Shown: positions 35,749 through 48,505 of the stretch, piece by piece | How the letters are laid out: each line of letters begins with the position of its first letter | How positions within the stretch are numbered: position 1 is the first letter of the stretch | From: Odiellus spinosus | Taxonomy: Eukaryota > Arthropoda > Arachnida > Opiliones > Phalangiidae | Direction of reading: 5' to 3' | NCBI GenBank assembly: GCA_963920705.1 | Contig: OY987226.1 | Location: 4,094,501 to 4,158,500, forward strand | DNA length: 64,000 nucleotides | Program-made: the position numbers and the translations under genes | Notes under the pieces: generated by a model | The model's input: only the letters and a program-made list of their open reading frames with translations | What the model was told of the DNA's origin: nothing | Databases searched by the model: none

Positions 35749-36045
35749 GAGCCGCGTTCATACTAGGCCTTGGAATCGATTTAAACCGTTTCAAAATGTT
35801 TCGCTAGAGTTGTGCGAACGGGAAACCGTCTTTTAGCGAATCGATTTGATTCGATTTCTCGAAACTGCTTCGGGAACCAGATTTATACCGATTCAGTTTC
35901 AACAACCGATAGATGAAGCTACAATAAATCGATTTATACAGATACTGTGTGAACACGTGACGCTTAAAACGATTCCTGGCCATTTGAATATCGGTTTGAT
36001 TTAACCGTTTCAAATCGATTAAGAAATGCTAGTGTGACCGTAGCT
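35749..36045 (-). repeat. R1 MITE-like element, full length
   Basis: GCCGCGTTCATACTAGGCC to CTAGTGTGACCGTAGC; one of the best-preserved copies. Confidence 0.85.
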
Positions 36046-36166
36046 GCTATAGACATTTTTAACTGTTTCGACTATTCAAATCGATTATTCAAACCAAGAA
36101 TCTGTACAGTTGACCCCAAAATATTTTTTGACATTTCCAAACGTCTGTTGTGTGAACGCGGCTTAT
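36040..36166. repeat. R11-type element abutting R1
   Basis: Starts at the shared GTAGCT and ends TGTGTGAACGCGGCTTA, with AACTGTTTCGACTATTC inside. It is a shortened R11 relative. Confidence 0.5.
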
Positions 36167-36769
36167 GTGACGGACTTTATAGCAGATACTTCCCCATAGG
36201 AAAGCATCTAGGGATTTAAAGCTACGAGTACGATGGGGTACGATTCATAAGAATGTGTATAAGCAGACAACGTGGACAGTGGCGCCACCAAAATTTTTGA
36301 ACGAGTGTGCTAAGGTACCGTTTGGGGCCTATATCAAACTCACACGTTTAATTAAATTGTAGTTAAGATTACAATTTTACAGTATGCTCAAATAATTCTG
36401 GAATTCCCTCAATTTCCAGTTCGTTGCAAAATGTTATTAAGCAGACCCCAAGAAACGGCGTTGCGATCTAACCAAGGACTCTAATTAGACACAGGGACGC
36501 TGCTCTGTCGTCTAGATCCCATGTAAACGTTGGGTTGTTAATAATTAAGGTTGCCAATTATCTCAGCTTTAAAAGAATCATTCCCTATTTTTCACCAAGT
36601 CTAGAAATATTCTATTCCGGAAGTAAAAGTCGCTATTTGTGTTGAAGGAGTTTTAATTTAGCTACACAGGGCGGAACCTATTTTATACCATCAAAAAGAC
36701 ATTGAAGCTCAAAATATAATATAATAAATATTATTAAAGGTTAAAACTGACGGTATTTTTATACTTTGC

Positions 36770-36886
36770 CATGCAGGGACTCAAACCCGGGTCTTTCGGC
36801 AACGAGACACTGACGAGGTAATCCACACTAACAGTCACAAAAGATGATTGCGCCATCGACAAGTAGTTTGTCGATGATTGCGCCAC
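36770..36886 (-). repeat. tRNA-like / SINE-like sequence
   Basis: On the minus strand, GGGTTTGAGTCCCTGC resembles a tRNA T-arm with the polymerase III B box (36774-36788). Upstream are two copies of TGGCGCAATC, an A-box-like word (36846-36855 and 36875-36884), separated by a perfect hairpin TCGACAA/TTGTCGA. No complete tRNA cloverleaf is apparent, so a decayed tRNA-derived SINE is the best guess. Confidence 0.35.
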
Positions 36887-37014
36887 ACCAGAGGAAGGGG
36901 GGATTACTCGCTTCCCAAGAACCCACCTTAATACATGATCAAAATCAACAGTAGCCCGTTATTCGAATAAGCCAAACATATCTGCAAACACCCATTTGGA
37001 TTAAATGCTAATAA

Positions 37015-37284
37015 ACATTAGCATTTCCTAATCGATTTGGAAAGGTAAAATAAAACCGAGATTCAAATCGTCAGGAATCTTTTTAAGCGTCAAGCGTTCA
37101 CGCATTATCTTTATAAATCGATTTATTGTACCTTCATTTATCGATTGTTGTAACCGAATCGGTATGAAACTGGTTTCCGAAGCAGTTTCGACAAATCGAA
37201 TCAAATCGATTCGAGAAAAGACGGTTTCCCATTCACGTTTAAAAAAGGTTTAAATCGATTCCAAGGCCTAGTATGAACGCGGCT
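37015..37284 (+). repeat. R1 MITE-like element
   Basis: ACATTAGCATTTCCTAATCG to CCTAGTATGAACGCGGC; the extreme left end is altered. Confidence 0.8.
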
Positions 37285-37817
37285 ATTTAGTACTCCCTTT
37301 AAAGCATATATAAATAATATGATTTTTTTAGTATCATACATTTTATATCTTGAACACTAAACTTATATCGTGGCTGCATACTTTAACGACCTTAATTACA
37401 TAACGACTGGTTATCGTTGAGAATATCATGTATATTGCTATAATATCTATGGAAATATATATCCCTATAAAGATAGAATGAAATCGAACAAAAATGTGAT
37501 TTTTTTCGATTCTAAATATCTTTACTATAAGAGATCTATTTTAAACGATCAATCGACTCGGCTTTCGATAAATATCATGTCGATTTCTCTGTAAAAATAC
37601 TTAATTTCGAGTTTAATATACTCCCTGGTTTAAATAGTCAGCGCATGTAAAGTAAGTCTCCCTATAACTCTAACTAATCAATTCATAGAGAGAAAGGATA
37701 GCGTAGCTTTGTACGCGCTGTCAAATAAAGATGGACTAAAGTAAATAGAGTCGATTTAGTTGATTTTGGAATCTCGCGTGGCCTTCAACGATTCGTGAAA
37801 CACGATTCAAGCGTCTC
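37285..37817. other. No feature seen
   Basis: AT-rich spacer; no gene or clear repeat. Confidence 0.4.
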
Positions 37818-38275
37818 CAGGGTTCGTACAAAATATTGGAAGTTAATTTTCCTGACTTTTCCAGATTTTCCCTGACCCGTTCTAAATAATTTCCCTGACC
37901 AATTTTAATATTTTTTTCTCGAATTTATTCTTACGAGCGAGCGGATGACAATTCTCACATTTTATTTGACATAGTTTATCAATCGGGGTCAGCTGATAGT
38001 TTACTCAGAATATGAGAAACAATTGGAATCTTTGGGCAAATATTTTCAGTTTATAATAATTACGTTACAACTTATTGGTAAACCAATCATAAACAGTTCC
38101 TTAACACGTACCAAAATATTTATTTTCTCTGAACATTTGGGCTATTTTCAAATTCCCTGACATTTCCCTGACCTTTCGGGCCACTTTCCAAATTCCCTGA
38201 CTTTTCCCTGACCTTTTGGGCAAATTTCCAAATTCCCCGACTTTTCCAGGTTTTCCAGGTCGTGCACGAACCCTG
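37818..38275 (-). mobile_element. R8 element (CAGGGTTCG variant)
   Basis: The ends CAGGGTTCGTAC and GTGCACGAACCCTG are inverted, and GTCTC lies directly at both sides (37813-37817, 38276-38280), a 5-bp duplication. The interior is full of CCCTGACTTTTCC-type units. The 458-bp copy is the longest in the window. Confidence 0.8.
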
Positions 38276-39717
38276 GTCTCCACTCTCAAAAATATCTACC
38301 TGCCCATGCGCAAATGATACACTCAGTGGAGCATTTTTTTACACCCACGTTTCAAACCCCTACAGGGTCGGGCCCCCTTCAAAAAATAAAGATATTTTTG
38401 CACAATGCAGAGATATTTCTTGAATGTTTAGTTACGAAAACCAGCTCATGTTTTTAGTAGTATATAATTGATAAAAAACATTACTGCTTGTAGGGCTTGA
38501 TTCTCCCTTTAATTCGAAATATAAGTGGTTGTGACAAAATTTTAATATTCATTTAATCGAAGACCTTGGCCTATAGAAGGCCATAAAATTAAATTTTACG
38601 TTAAATACAGTATTTTCATTGGTTGAAAAGGAAAAAATAAATCCGCTTCTAACGTATTTCACGATGGAAACACGTTCATACTACGTGAATAGAATACTAA
38701 TTTTAGATATACTCTTCCATTCCATCGACAACTTACAACCTTTTTTCTTTGGATTGCTCCCGGAACAACCCGAAAGTCATGGACAGAGCAACGTAATGAA
38801 AAATTCCATGAGTTTTATAAAATTGATATTAAGTTTTTTTTTTATAGAAAAAACGACATATATTATTGGTTAAAGATTTACATGGGTGAACCTAAAATTT
38901 GAATTTTTCCTTTCCAAAACAATTAAAAAAGTTTCAAAGTCTCTAGTGTGAACGCGGTTATGTTTGTAATAATTAAAACTCTAGCTTACCCATGTGGGTC
39001 TTGAAATTCAGTTGCGGAAACATGATGATTATTGAATCAAAGTTAGACTGTAGATTAATCAGGCGTATCATCCGGATTAACTTTTGCTTACAAGAATCTA
39101 TGCTTGGATTAGAAAAAGGTAAGCAAATTATGGAACGAAGATTTGGATTAAAGGGAGTATAAACCAAAACGAAACATTCGCCTGCTAACGAAGTTTTGTT
39201 TCCTAAAATCCTAACTTAACTACAGCACCGATTTTAGTGAAAATTTCCTGTAGAAATAGTGGCAAGAATGATAATTTATACCACCCATCTTTGGGCCAGA
39301 CCGTTATACTCCCTTTAAGGTACTAGGAAGGGCAAAGGTTGGCTGAAAACTCCTAGAAAAGCTTATACCTTTGGACGTACTGAAATCTTGAACTTATTTG
39401 AACTGAAGATGACCTTGAATGGGTGCCCTAATTCGGCCAAGACAACTAAATTAAAATTTAAAAAAGGGACAGACAAATTAATAAAAACTAAAGCCTCGAA
39501 CAAAATAATGATTAGATAGAGAAATCTACGCCATAAAATCTGAAAATAAACAAAAACATAATTAACAAGAAATCATTAAACTTTAAACAAAAATGTAATA
39601 CCAACCTTTCAAACTAAGAGAGATAATTTCCATTTTTTTCATAATCTTGAAACGCGATTATTTTGAGCGCGAATCTACGCGTTTAACCACGAAAATAAAT
39701 TAATAAATAACTTGACC
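38276..39717. other. No gene called; R11 fragment
   Basis: An R11 terminal fragment lies at 38886-38962 (TCTCTAGTGTGAACGCGG). An ATG frame near 38663-38873 has no recognisable domain or conserved context. The rest is AT-rich. Confidence 0.4.
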
Positions 39718-40470
39718 CCGCTGTCATAATTAAATGACGGCGAGGTCAAGGGTTAGTAAACCTTAAACATTAATCCTAACGTAAGCAGGCGAAGGGGGCT
39801 AACCGCGACCTGGGTAGTGCCGCCTGGTAAGCTTATAATTCTAGGGTGTAGTTAGTAAACTTAATTATTGAAGCCAAAAAAACCTTCCGAGTTCCCTCAA
39901 TTACATAATGTCAAATTTGACCGCGATTTTTAGAAAGCTACGAGCAACGTCCACGTTAGGGACGCTACTCGACCTCGGAAGTAAAAAAAACCCGACCAAT
40001 TTGGGGGGTTATTTTTAATTCCAACGTAGAACTATAAAACAATGGAAAAATAAAAAATGATACCGCTCGCTGGTTTGATTCGCGACCAACGTGTCGCGAC
40101 CCTAGTTTGGTCACGAACCAACATGGCGCTCGGTATCCTAAAATTAGAGGGCCTAATTATTGCAGTCTCGAGGTTTACGATCTCCCACGCAATCGATTGA
40201 ACTCAAGCGTTGCGCCCTTCTCTTGGATCCCCCGTAGCAGTCACCTTGACACAAAAATTAAAATTACAAATTGACCCTAACAAGGAAGCTAACCTCCACC
40301 GCGCATCGTCCAAAAACGGCGGACTAATACGGCCGCCATTATTGGACGAACCCCCAAACCAGAGTTCTCTACACATAACCGAAAAGGTATTTACGCAATT
40401 CGGCAATAACACCACTTATTAATCCAGCGACGGTTGAAAATCTTGATGAGAAAGGGCGAGAATGAACTTA
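39718..40470. other. Non-repetitive, G+C-richer island
   Basis: This stretch is visibly richer in G+C than its surroundings and matches no other repeat in the window. It contains hairpin-forming sequence: GTCCAA ... GGCGG / CCGCC ... TTGGAC at about 40308-40347, and CGCGACC / GGTCACG near 40097. Overlapping 70-codon frames occur on both strands (40203-40422); neither has family resemblance, so no gene is called. A regulatory region or unknown exon is possible. Confidence 0.35.
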
Positions 40471-41194
40471 CATTGAACCTTAAAATCATTTCCTCGAGAC
40501 TGCCATTAATTAAATAATTAAGAGGTAAGCCTTGCTTAAAACTAAGAACAGAAAAAGGTGACTCTACAAGTACCTTATCACTAATCCCACGAGGCTCGTA
40601 TTAATATTAAATTTAAGTTACGTTAATTTACTGTCAAGTTAAAATCTAGGTCTAAGAGCCCCAAAAAGCAGGATATATTTCGTCGCTGCCGACGTTATTT
40701 TTAAGCTAAAGAGTCACCAACGAAACAAATTTGACCTTTAGGTCTAAAACTTTAGCTTACGGGCGAAGGTCTGGAAGTTCTCGTTGCAGGGTCATTAAAA
40801 GATCATCTCCAATTAGCCGTGACGTGTAAACATGATATCATCTGATTATTGAATCGAAATAAAACTGAATAAATTAATCCGGCATATCCTTCGGATAATC
40901 TGTGGCATTCAGGAACCAATGTTTCTTTAGACTTAGATTAAGTCAACCTGTTTCAAATAAAAAAATTAGGATTAGGAAAAGGTATTAGAAAATTATGGCA
41001 CGAAGATTCAGATTAAATGGGATTATAAACCGAAACCCTTACCTGAAACAATAATGACCCATAAACCCCAAATTATACCTTCCTTTGTAAGTGTTCCCCA
41101 AAATCACCATTTATTAAAATAGTTAAGACTGGTCAAACTTTAGTTCCAGGTAAATACCCATGTTACCACAGTTTTAAACTAAGAATAATGCTTA

Positions 41195-44100
41195 AATCCG
41201 CAAAAAACTTAAAATTTCATTCTCACTTTTTCGGATTTCCAAAATGACCAAAAATAAAGTTTCGAATCTGGAACTTTTTTTGGTGGTTTTCGGTTCCTTT
41301 CGGGGTCATATTTGCATTAAAGCGAGTTGAGGCCAATCCGTTAATCAGTTTTGTTAAAATAAAATATTTTAAATCGGATTTCACAACGCTAAATCTCCAT
41401 TGGGCGCCAATAAGGTATTATTTGGAGTATTTGGTTGATTTTAACCGGGTTTTTTCTCGTTAAAAGACATTTAAACGATATAATTATAATTTACGTAACT
41501 AATTACGTGGAAAAAACCCGGTCAGAATGAATAAATTACTTCAAATAAAACATTATCCGCGCCCTATGGGAATTTACATGGCGAATCTGGATTTTAAATA
41601 TTTTATTTTGACAAAACTAATTAACGGATTGGTCTCAACTCGCTTTAATGGAAATAGGACCCCAAAAGCAACCGAAATCCACCAAAAAAAGTTCCAGATT
41701 CGAAACTTTATTTTTGCAATTTTTGAAATCCGCAAAAAACTTAAAATTTCATTCTCACTTTTTTCGGATTTCCAAAATGACCAAAAATAAAGTTTCGAAC
41801 CTGGAACTTTTTTGTGTGGTTTTCGGTTCCTTTCGGGGTCCTATTTCCATTAAAGCGAGTTGAGGCCAATCCGTTAATCAGTTTTGTTAAAATAAAATAT
41901 TTTAAATCGGATTTCGCAATGCTAAATCTCCATAGGGCGCCAATAAGGTATTATTTGGAGTATTTGGTTGATTTTAACCGGGTTTTTTCTCGTTAAAAGA
42001 CATTTAAACGATGTAATTATAAGTTAAGTAACTATTTACGTGGAAAAAACCCGGTCAGAATGAATAAATTACTCCAAATAAAACATTATCCGCGCCCTAT
42101 GGGAATTTACATGGCGAATCTGGATTTTAAATATTTTATTTTGACAAAACTAATTAACGGATTGGTCTCAACTCGCTTTACTGGAAATAGGACCCCAAAA
42201 GCAACCGAAACCCACCAAAAAAAGTTCCAGATTCGAAACTTTATTTTTGACATTTTTGAAATCCGCAAAAAACTTAAAATTTCATTCTCACTTTTTCGGA
42301 TTTCCAAAATGACCAAAAATAAAGTTTCGAATCTGGAACTTTTTTTGGTGGATTTCGGTTCCTTTCGGGGTCCTATTTCCATTAAAGCGAGTTGAGGCCA
42401 ATCCGTTAATCAGTTTTGTTAAAATAAAATATTTTAAATCGGATTTCGCAATGCTAAATCTCCATAGGGCGCCAATAAGGTATTATTTGGAGTATTTGGT
42501 TGATTTTTACCGGGTTTTTTCTCGTTAAAAGACATTTAAACGATATAATTATAAGTTAAGTAACTATTTATGTGGAAAAAACCCGGTCAGAATGAATAAA
42601 TTACTCCAAATAAAACATTATCCGCGCCCTATGGGAATTTACATGGCGAATCTGGATTTTAAATATTTTATTTTGACAAAACTAATTAACGGATTGGTCT
42701 CAACTCGCTTTAATGGAAATAGGACCCCAAAAGCAACCGAAACCCAACAAAAAAAGTTCCAGATTCGAAACTTTATTTTTCACATTTTTGAAATCCGCAA
42801 AAAACTTAAAATTTCATTCTCACTTTTTTGGATTTCCAAAATGACCAAAAATAAAGTTTCGAATCTGGAACTTTTTTTGGTGGATTTCGGTTCCTTTCGG
42901 GGTCCTATTTCCATTAAAGCGAGTTGAGGCCAATCCGTTAATCAGTTTTGTTAAAATAAAATATTTTAAATCGGATTTCGCAATGCTAAATCTCCATAGG
43001 GCGCCAATAAGGTATTATTTGGAGTACTTGGTTGATTTTAACCGGGTTTTTTTCTAGTTAAATGACATTTAAACGATGTAATTATAATTTACGTAACTAA
43101 TTACGTGGAAAAAACCCGGTCAGAATGAATAAATTACTCCAAATAAAACATTATCCGCGCCCTATGGGAATTTACATGGCGAATCTGGATTTTAAATATT
43201 TTATTTTGACAAAACTAATTAACGGATTGGTCTCAACTCGCTTTAATGGAAATAGGACCCCAAAAGCAACCGAAACCCAACAAAAAAAGTTCCAGATTCG
43301 AAACTTTATTTTTGACATTTTTGAAATCCGCAAAAAACTTAAAATTTCATTCTCACTTTTTTGGATTTCCAAAATGACCAAAAATAAAGTTTCGAATCTG
43401 GAACTTTTTTTGGTGGATTTCGGTTCCTTTCGGGGTCCTATTTCCATTAAAGCGAGTTGAGGCCAATCCGTTAATCAGTTTTGTTAAAATAAAATATTTT
43501 AAATCGGATTTCGCAATGCTAAATCTCCATAGGGCGCCAACAAGGTATTATTTGGAGTATTTGGTTGATTTTAACCGGGTTTTTTCTCGTTAAAAGACAT
43601 TTAAACGATGTAATTATAATTTACGTAACTATTTACGTGGAAAAAACCCGATCAGAATGAATAAATTACTCCAAATAAAACATTATCCGCGCCCTATGGG
43701 AATTTACATGGCGAATCTGGATTTTAAATATTTTATTTTGACAAAACTAATTAACGGATTGGTCTCAACTCGCTTTAATGGAAATAGGACCCCAAAAGCA
43801 ACCGAAACCCACCAAAAAAAGTTCCAGATTCGAAACTTTATTTTTGACATTTTTGAAATCCGCAAAAAACTTAAAATTTCATTCTCACTTTTTCGGATTT
43901 CCAAAATGACCAAAAATAAAGTTTCGAATCTGGAACTTTTTTTGGTGGATTTCGGTTCCTTTCGGGGTCCTATTTCCATTAAAGCGAGTTGAGGCCAATC
44001 CGTTAATCAGTTTTGTTAAAATAAAATATTTTAAATCGGATTTCGCAATGCTAAATCTCCATAGGGCGCCAACAAGGTATTATTTGGAGTATTTGGTTGA

Positions 44101-47100
44101 TTTTAACCGGGTTTTTTCTCGTTAAAAGACATTTAAACGATGTAATTATAATTTACGTAACTATTTACGTGGAAAAAACCCGATCAGAATGAATAAATTA
44201 CTCCAAATAAAACATTATCCGCGCCCTATGGGAATTTACATGGCGAATCTGGATTTTAAATATTTTATTTTGACAAAACTAATTAACGGATTGGTCTCAA
44301 CTCGCTTTAATGGAAATAGGACCCCAAAAGCAACCGAAACCCACCAAAAAAAGTTCCAGATTCGAAACTTTATTTTTGACATTTTTGAAATCCGCAAAAA
44401 ACTTAAAATTTCATTCTCACTTTTTCGGATTTCCAAAATGACCAAAAATAAAGTTTCGAATCTGGAACTTTTTTTGGTGGTTTTCGGTTCCTTTCGGGGT
44501 CATATTTCCATTAAAGCGAGTTGAGGCCAATCCGTTAATCAGTTTTGTTAAAATAAAATATTTTAAATCGGATTTCACAACGCTAAATCTCCATAGGGCG
44601 CCAATAAGGTATTTTTTGGAGTATTTGGTTGATTTTAACCGGGTTTTTTCTCGTTAAAAGACATTTAAACGATATAATTATAATTTACGTAACTAATTAC
44701 GTGGAAAAAACCCGGTCAGAATGAATAAATTACTTCAAATAAAACATTATCCGCGCCCTATGGGAATTTACATGGCGAATCTGGATTTTAAATATTTTAT
44801 TTTGACAAAACTAATTAACGGATTGGTCTCAACTCGCTTTAATGGAAAAAGGACCCCAAAAGCAACCGAAATCCACCAAAAAAAGTTCCAGATTCAAAAC
44901 TTTATTTTTGACATTTTTGAAATCGCCAAAAAACTTAAAATTTCATTCTCACTTTTTTCGTATTTCCAAAATGACCAAAAATAAAGTTTCGAATCTGGAA
45001 CTTTTTTTGGTGGATTTCGGTTCCTTTCGGGGTCCTATTTCCATTAAAGCGAGTTGAGGCCAATCCGTTAATCAGTTTTGTTAAAATAAAATATTTTAAA
45101 TCGGATTTCGCAATGCTAAATCTCCATAGGGCGCCAATAAGGTATTATTTGGAGTATTTGGTTGATTTTAACCGGGTTTTTTCTCGTTAAATGACATTTA
45201 AACGATGTAATTATAATTTACGTAACTAATTACGTGGAAAAAACCCGGTCAGAATGAATAAATTACTCCAAATAAAACATTATCCGCGCCCTATGGGAAT
45301 TTACATGGCGAATCTGGATTTTAAATATTTTATTTTGACAAAACTAATTAACGGATTGGTCTCAACTCGCTTTACTGGAAATAGGACCCCAAAAGCAACC
45401 GAAACCCACCAAAAAAAGTTCCAGATTCGAAACTTTATTTTTGACATTTTTGAAATCCGCAAAAAACTTAAAATTTCATTCTCACTTTTTTGGATTTCCA
45501 AAATGACCAAAAATAAAGTTTCGAATCTGGAACTTTTTTTGGTGGATTTCGGTTCCTTTCGGGGTCTTATTTCCATTAAAGCGAGTTGAGGCCAATCCGT
45601 TAATCAGTTTTGTTAAAATAAAATATTTTAAATCGGATTTCGCAATGCTAAATCTCCATAGGGCGCCAACAAGGTATTATTTGGAGTATTTGGTTGATTT
45701 TAACCGGGTTTTTTCTCGTTAAAAGACATTTAAACGATGTAATTATAATTTACGTAACTATTTACGTGGAAAAAACCCGATCAGAATGAATAAATTACTC
45801 CAAATAAAACATTATCCGCGCCCTATGGGAATTTACATGGCGAATCTGGATTTTAAATATTTTATTTTGACAAAACTAATTAACGGATTGGTCTCAACTC
45901 GCTTTAATGGAAATAGGACCCCAAAAGCAACCGAAACCCACCAAAAAAAGTTCCAGATTCGAAACTTTATTTTTGACATTTTTGAAATCCGCAAAAAACT
46001 TAAAATTTCATTCTCACTTTTTCGGATTTCCAAAATGACCAAAAATAAAGTTTCGAATCTGGAACTTTTTTTGGTGGATTTCGGTTCCTTTCGGGATCCT
46101 ATTTCCATTAAAGCGAGTTGAGGCCAATCCGTTAATCAGTTTTGTTAAAATAAAATATTTTAAATCGGATTTCGCAATGCTAAATCTCCATAGGGCGCCA
46201 ATAAGGTATTATTTGGAGTATTTGGTTGATTTTTACCGGGTTTTTTCTCGTTAAAAGACATTTAAACGATATAATTATAATTTACGTAACTAATTACGTG
46301 GAAAAAACCCGGTCAGAATGAATAAATTACTTCAAATAAAACATTATCCGCGCCCTATGGGAATTTACATGGCGAATCTGGATTTTAAATATTTTATTTT
46401 GACAAAACTAATTAACGGATTGGTCTCAACTCGCTTTAATGGAAATAGGACCCCAAAAGCAACCGAAACCCACCAAAAAAAGTTCCAGATTCGAAACTTT
46501 ATTTTTGACATTTTTGAAATCCGCAAAAAACTTAAAATTTCATTCTCACTTTTTCGGATTTCCAAAATGACCAAAAATAAAGTTTCGAATCTGGAACTTT
46601 TTTTGGTGGATTTCGGTTCCTTTCGGGATCCTATTTCCATTAAAGCGAGTTGAGGCCAATCCGTTAATCAGTTTAGTTAAAATAAAATATTTTAAATCGG
46701 ACTTCGCAATGCTAAATCTCCATAGGGCGCCAGTAAGGTATTATTTGGAATATTTGGTTGATTTGACCGGGTTTTTTTCTCGTTAAAAGACATTTAAACG
46801 ATATAATTATAATTTACGTAACTAATTACGTGGAAAAAACCGGTTCAGAATGAATAAATTACTCCAAATAAAACATTATCCGCGCCTCTATGGGAATTAA
46901 CATGGCGAATCTGGATTTTAAATATTTTATTTTGACAAAATTGATTAACGGATTGGTCTCAACTCGCTTTAATGTAAATAGGACCCCAAAAGCAACCGAA
47001 ATCCACCGAAAAAAGTTCCAGATTTGAAACTCGGCGAAAATATTAAAATTTCATTTTCCCTTTTTTCCTTTTTTTTGGCTTTTTGGAAAATTCGCAAAAA

Positions 47101-47303
47101 TAAAGTTTCGAATCTGGAACTTTTTTTTGGTGGATTTCGGTTGCTTTTGGGGTCCTAATTCCATTAAAGCGAGTTGAGGCCAATCCGTTAATCAGTTTTG
47201 TCAAAATAAAATATTTTAAATCAGATTTCGCAATGATAAATCTAAATAGGGCGTCAATAAGGTATTATTTGGAGTACTTGTTTGCTTTTAACCGGGTTTT
47301 AAA
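41195..47303. repeat. 532-bp palindromic satellite, about 11.5 copies
   Basis: GAATGAATAAATTACT(C/T)C recurs at 532-533-bp spacing: ATG positions 41527, 42060, 42592, 43125, 43657, 44189, 44721, 45254, 45786, 46318 and a degenerate unit near 46850. Each unit is two back-to-back inverted repeats. One is centred on AAAACTTAAAATTTCATTC, with arms of about 215 bp (CAACTCGCTTTAATGG against CCATTAAAGCGAGTTG). The smaller is ACCGGGTTTTTTC against GAAAAAACCCGGT. Internal units differ by few bases, so homogenisation is recent; the two edge units are diverged. A 111-codon plus-strand frame and a 91-codon minus-strand frame recur, but they reflect the same arms read both ways. Confidence 0.95.
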
Positions 47304-47424
47304 AACAAATGGTTTTATCCATATAATAATGATAATTAAATAATTTTATAATATAAAGTATTTTTTTCTGAGCTCATCAGGTCCTAATTATAGTTCATAT
47401 TTACTTGAGTGTCTTAATATCGTA
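47304..47424. other. Short AT-rich spacer
   Basis: Transition from satellite to inverted-repeat arm; no feature. Confidence 0.4.
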
Positions 47425-48355
47425 ATTTCCCCAGGAATCCCACAAATTACTTCATATTACACTCAATTCTCAACTGCGTATGTATTAAATTATTTAAGAG
47501 CAATATCGATAAAAAAATAATAAATAAATAATAATAATGATAAAAACTTACCAAATTTTTGAAGGTCTATGAATGATGCTAGACTTTATATCCAAAATAA
47601 TGCGTACAACAGGAAGGTTGACACTTCACTCGATTACGAAGAAAAATACACGCGCACAACGCGAAAATTTCACAAAGGCGATTCAACACACTTGCAAACT
47701 CTTTCCCGTCCATGCTGGATGGCATTCTTTCATCATTTTGTAAAACATAAATAGCTGTATTTCAGGTAATAGGTTTAGAGTAGTCTATCGAACCCAGTAC
47801 TAATAATTCACACGTTACGCCCGCGGACGAATTCACCGGGATTCAGTTTCAACGTTTATTCTGAATTTGTACTAAGCCTTGGTGAAACACAGAATAAGCG
47901 AATGTCTTTCTGACCAGGCACACTCGAATATGTTTTTGGGAGTGTTTAAAAGGATTAGATTAACGAATACTCAAAATTACCTTGAGGACTTGAAGAATGA
48001 ATCATTATCACAATTGAAAACGCAATACTTAAACTCAAAATAGACCATTCAATCACAATGAGATTTTGTAACCATAGATTTGGATTATCGTATCTCGTAC
48101 CAAGCACAAATTAAAGTTGTACACTCAGTACGGTATCCTATGCCTCGGAATTACTGTAATTTACCTTCTTAATTAGGTTTACGAAAGTTGAAACGGTTAA
48201 AATCCGAAGCAATTGGAGGCTACCAAGGACAGTCCTTGACTGTTTGACTGTGTCTCGTAAACGACTAAAGACAACTTCCTGGCTCTGTCCGCTATACTCG
48301 CGACGCGACACTAGTAATATCTATAATTGATTTCAGAGTCTCTCTTGAAATGTTT
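47425..48355 (-). repeat. Inverted-repeat arm 1, with outward donor-like site
   Basis: The reverse complement aligns along its whole length with 58572-59582. Shared words include GAATTCGTCCGCGGGCG-like sequence, TTGAGGACTTGAAGAATGA, TGTACACTCA and AATTAAGAAGG/CCTTCTTAATT. On the minus strand, ACCTTCAAAAATTTG|GTAAGT (exon end 47552) is a consensus splice donor preceded by a TTTCGCGTTGTGCGCGTGTA motif. A promoter with an untranslated first exon firing leftward is plausible, with gene A (same strand) as a possible target; this is not shown. Confidence 0.8.
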
Positions 48356-48505
48356 TCTATTCGCAATTCAGTTCATTGCCGCATACCGAAAATACCGCCT
48401 CCATAGGAAATACATTAAGCTCTTCGGTATGTATCCAAAATTGCGTTAATATTTTGTAGCAGACTACAGAGTACCTAAATATTATTATTTGTACAACAGT
48501 CAATG

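Noticed and set aside
38663-38873. ATG frame of about 70 codons followed by an R11 fragment
   Set aside because: No recognisable domain and no supporting promoter or splice site.
40203-40422. Overlapping 70-codon frames on both strands
   Set aside because: Open on both strands because of local G+C composition; neither resembles a known protein.
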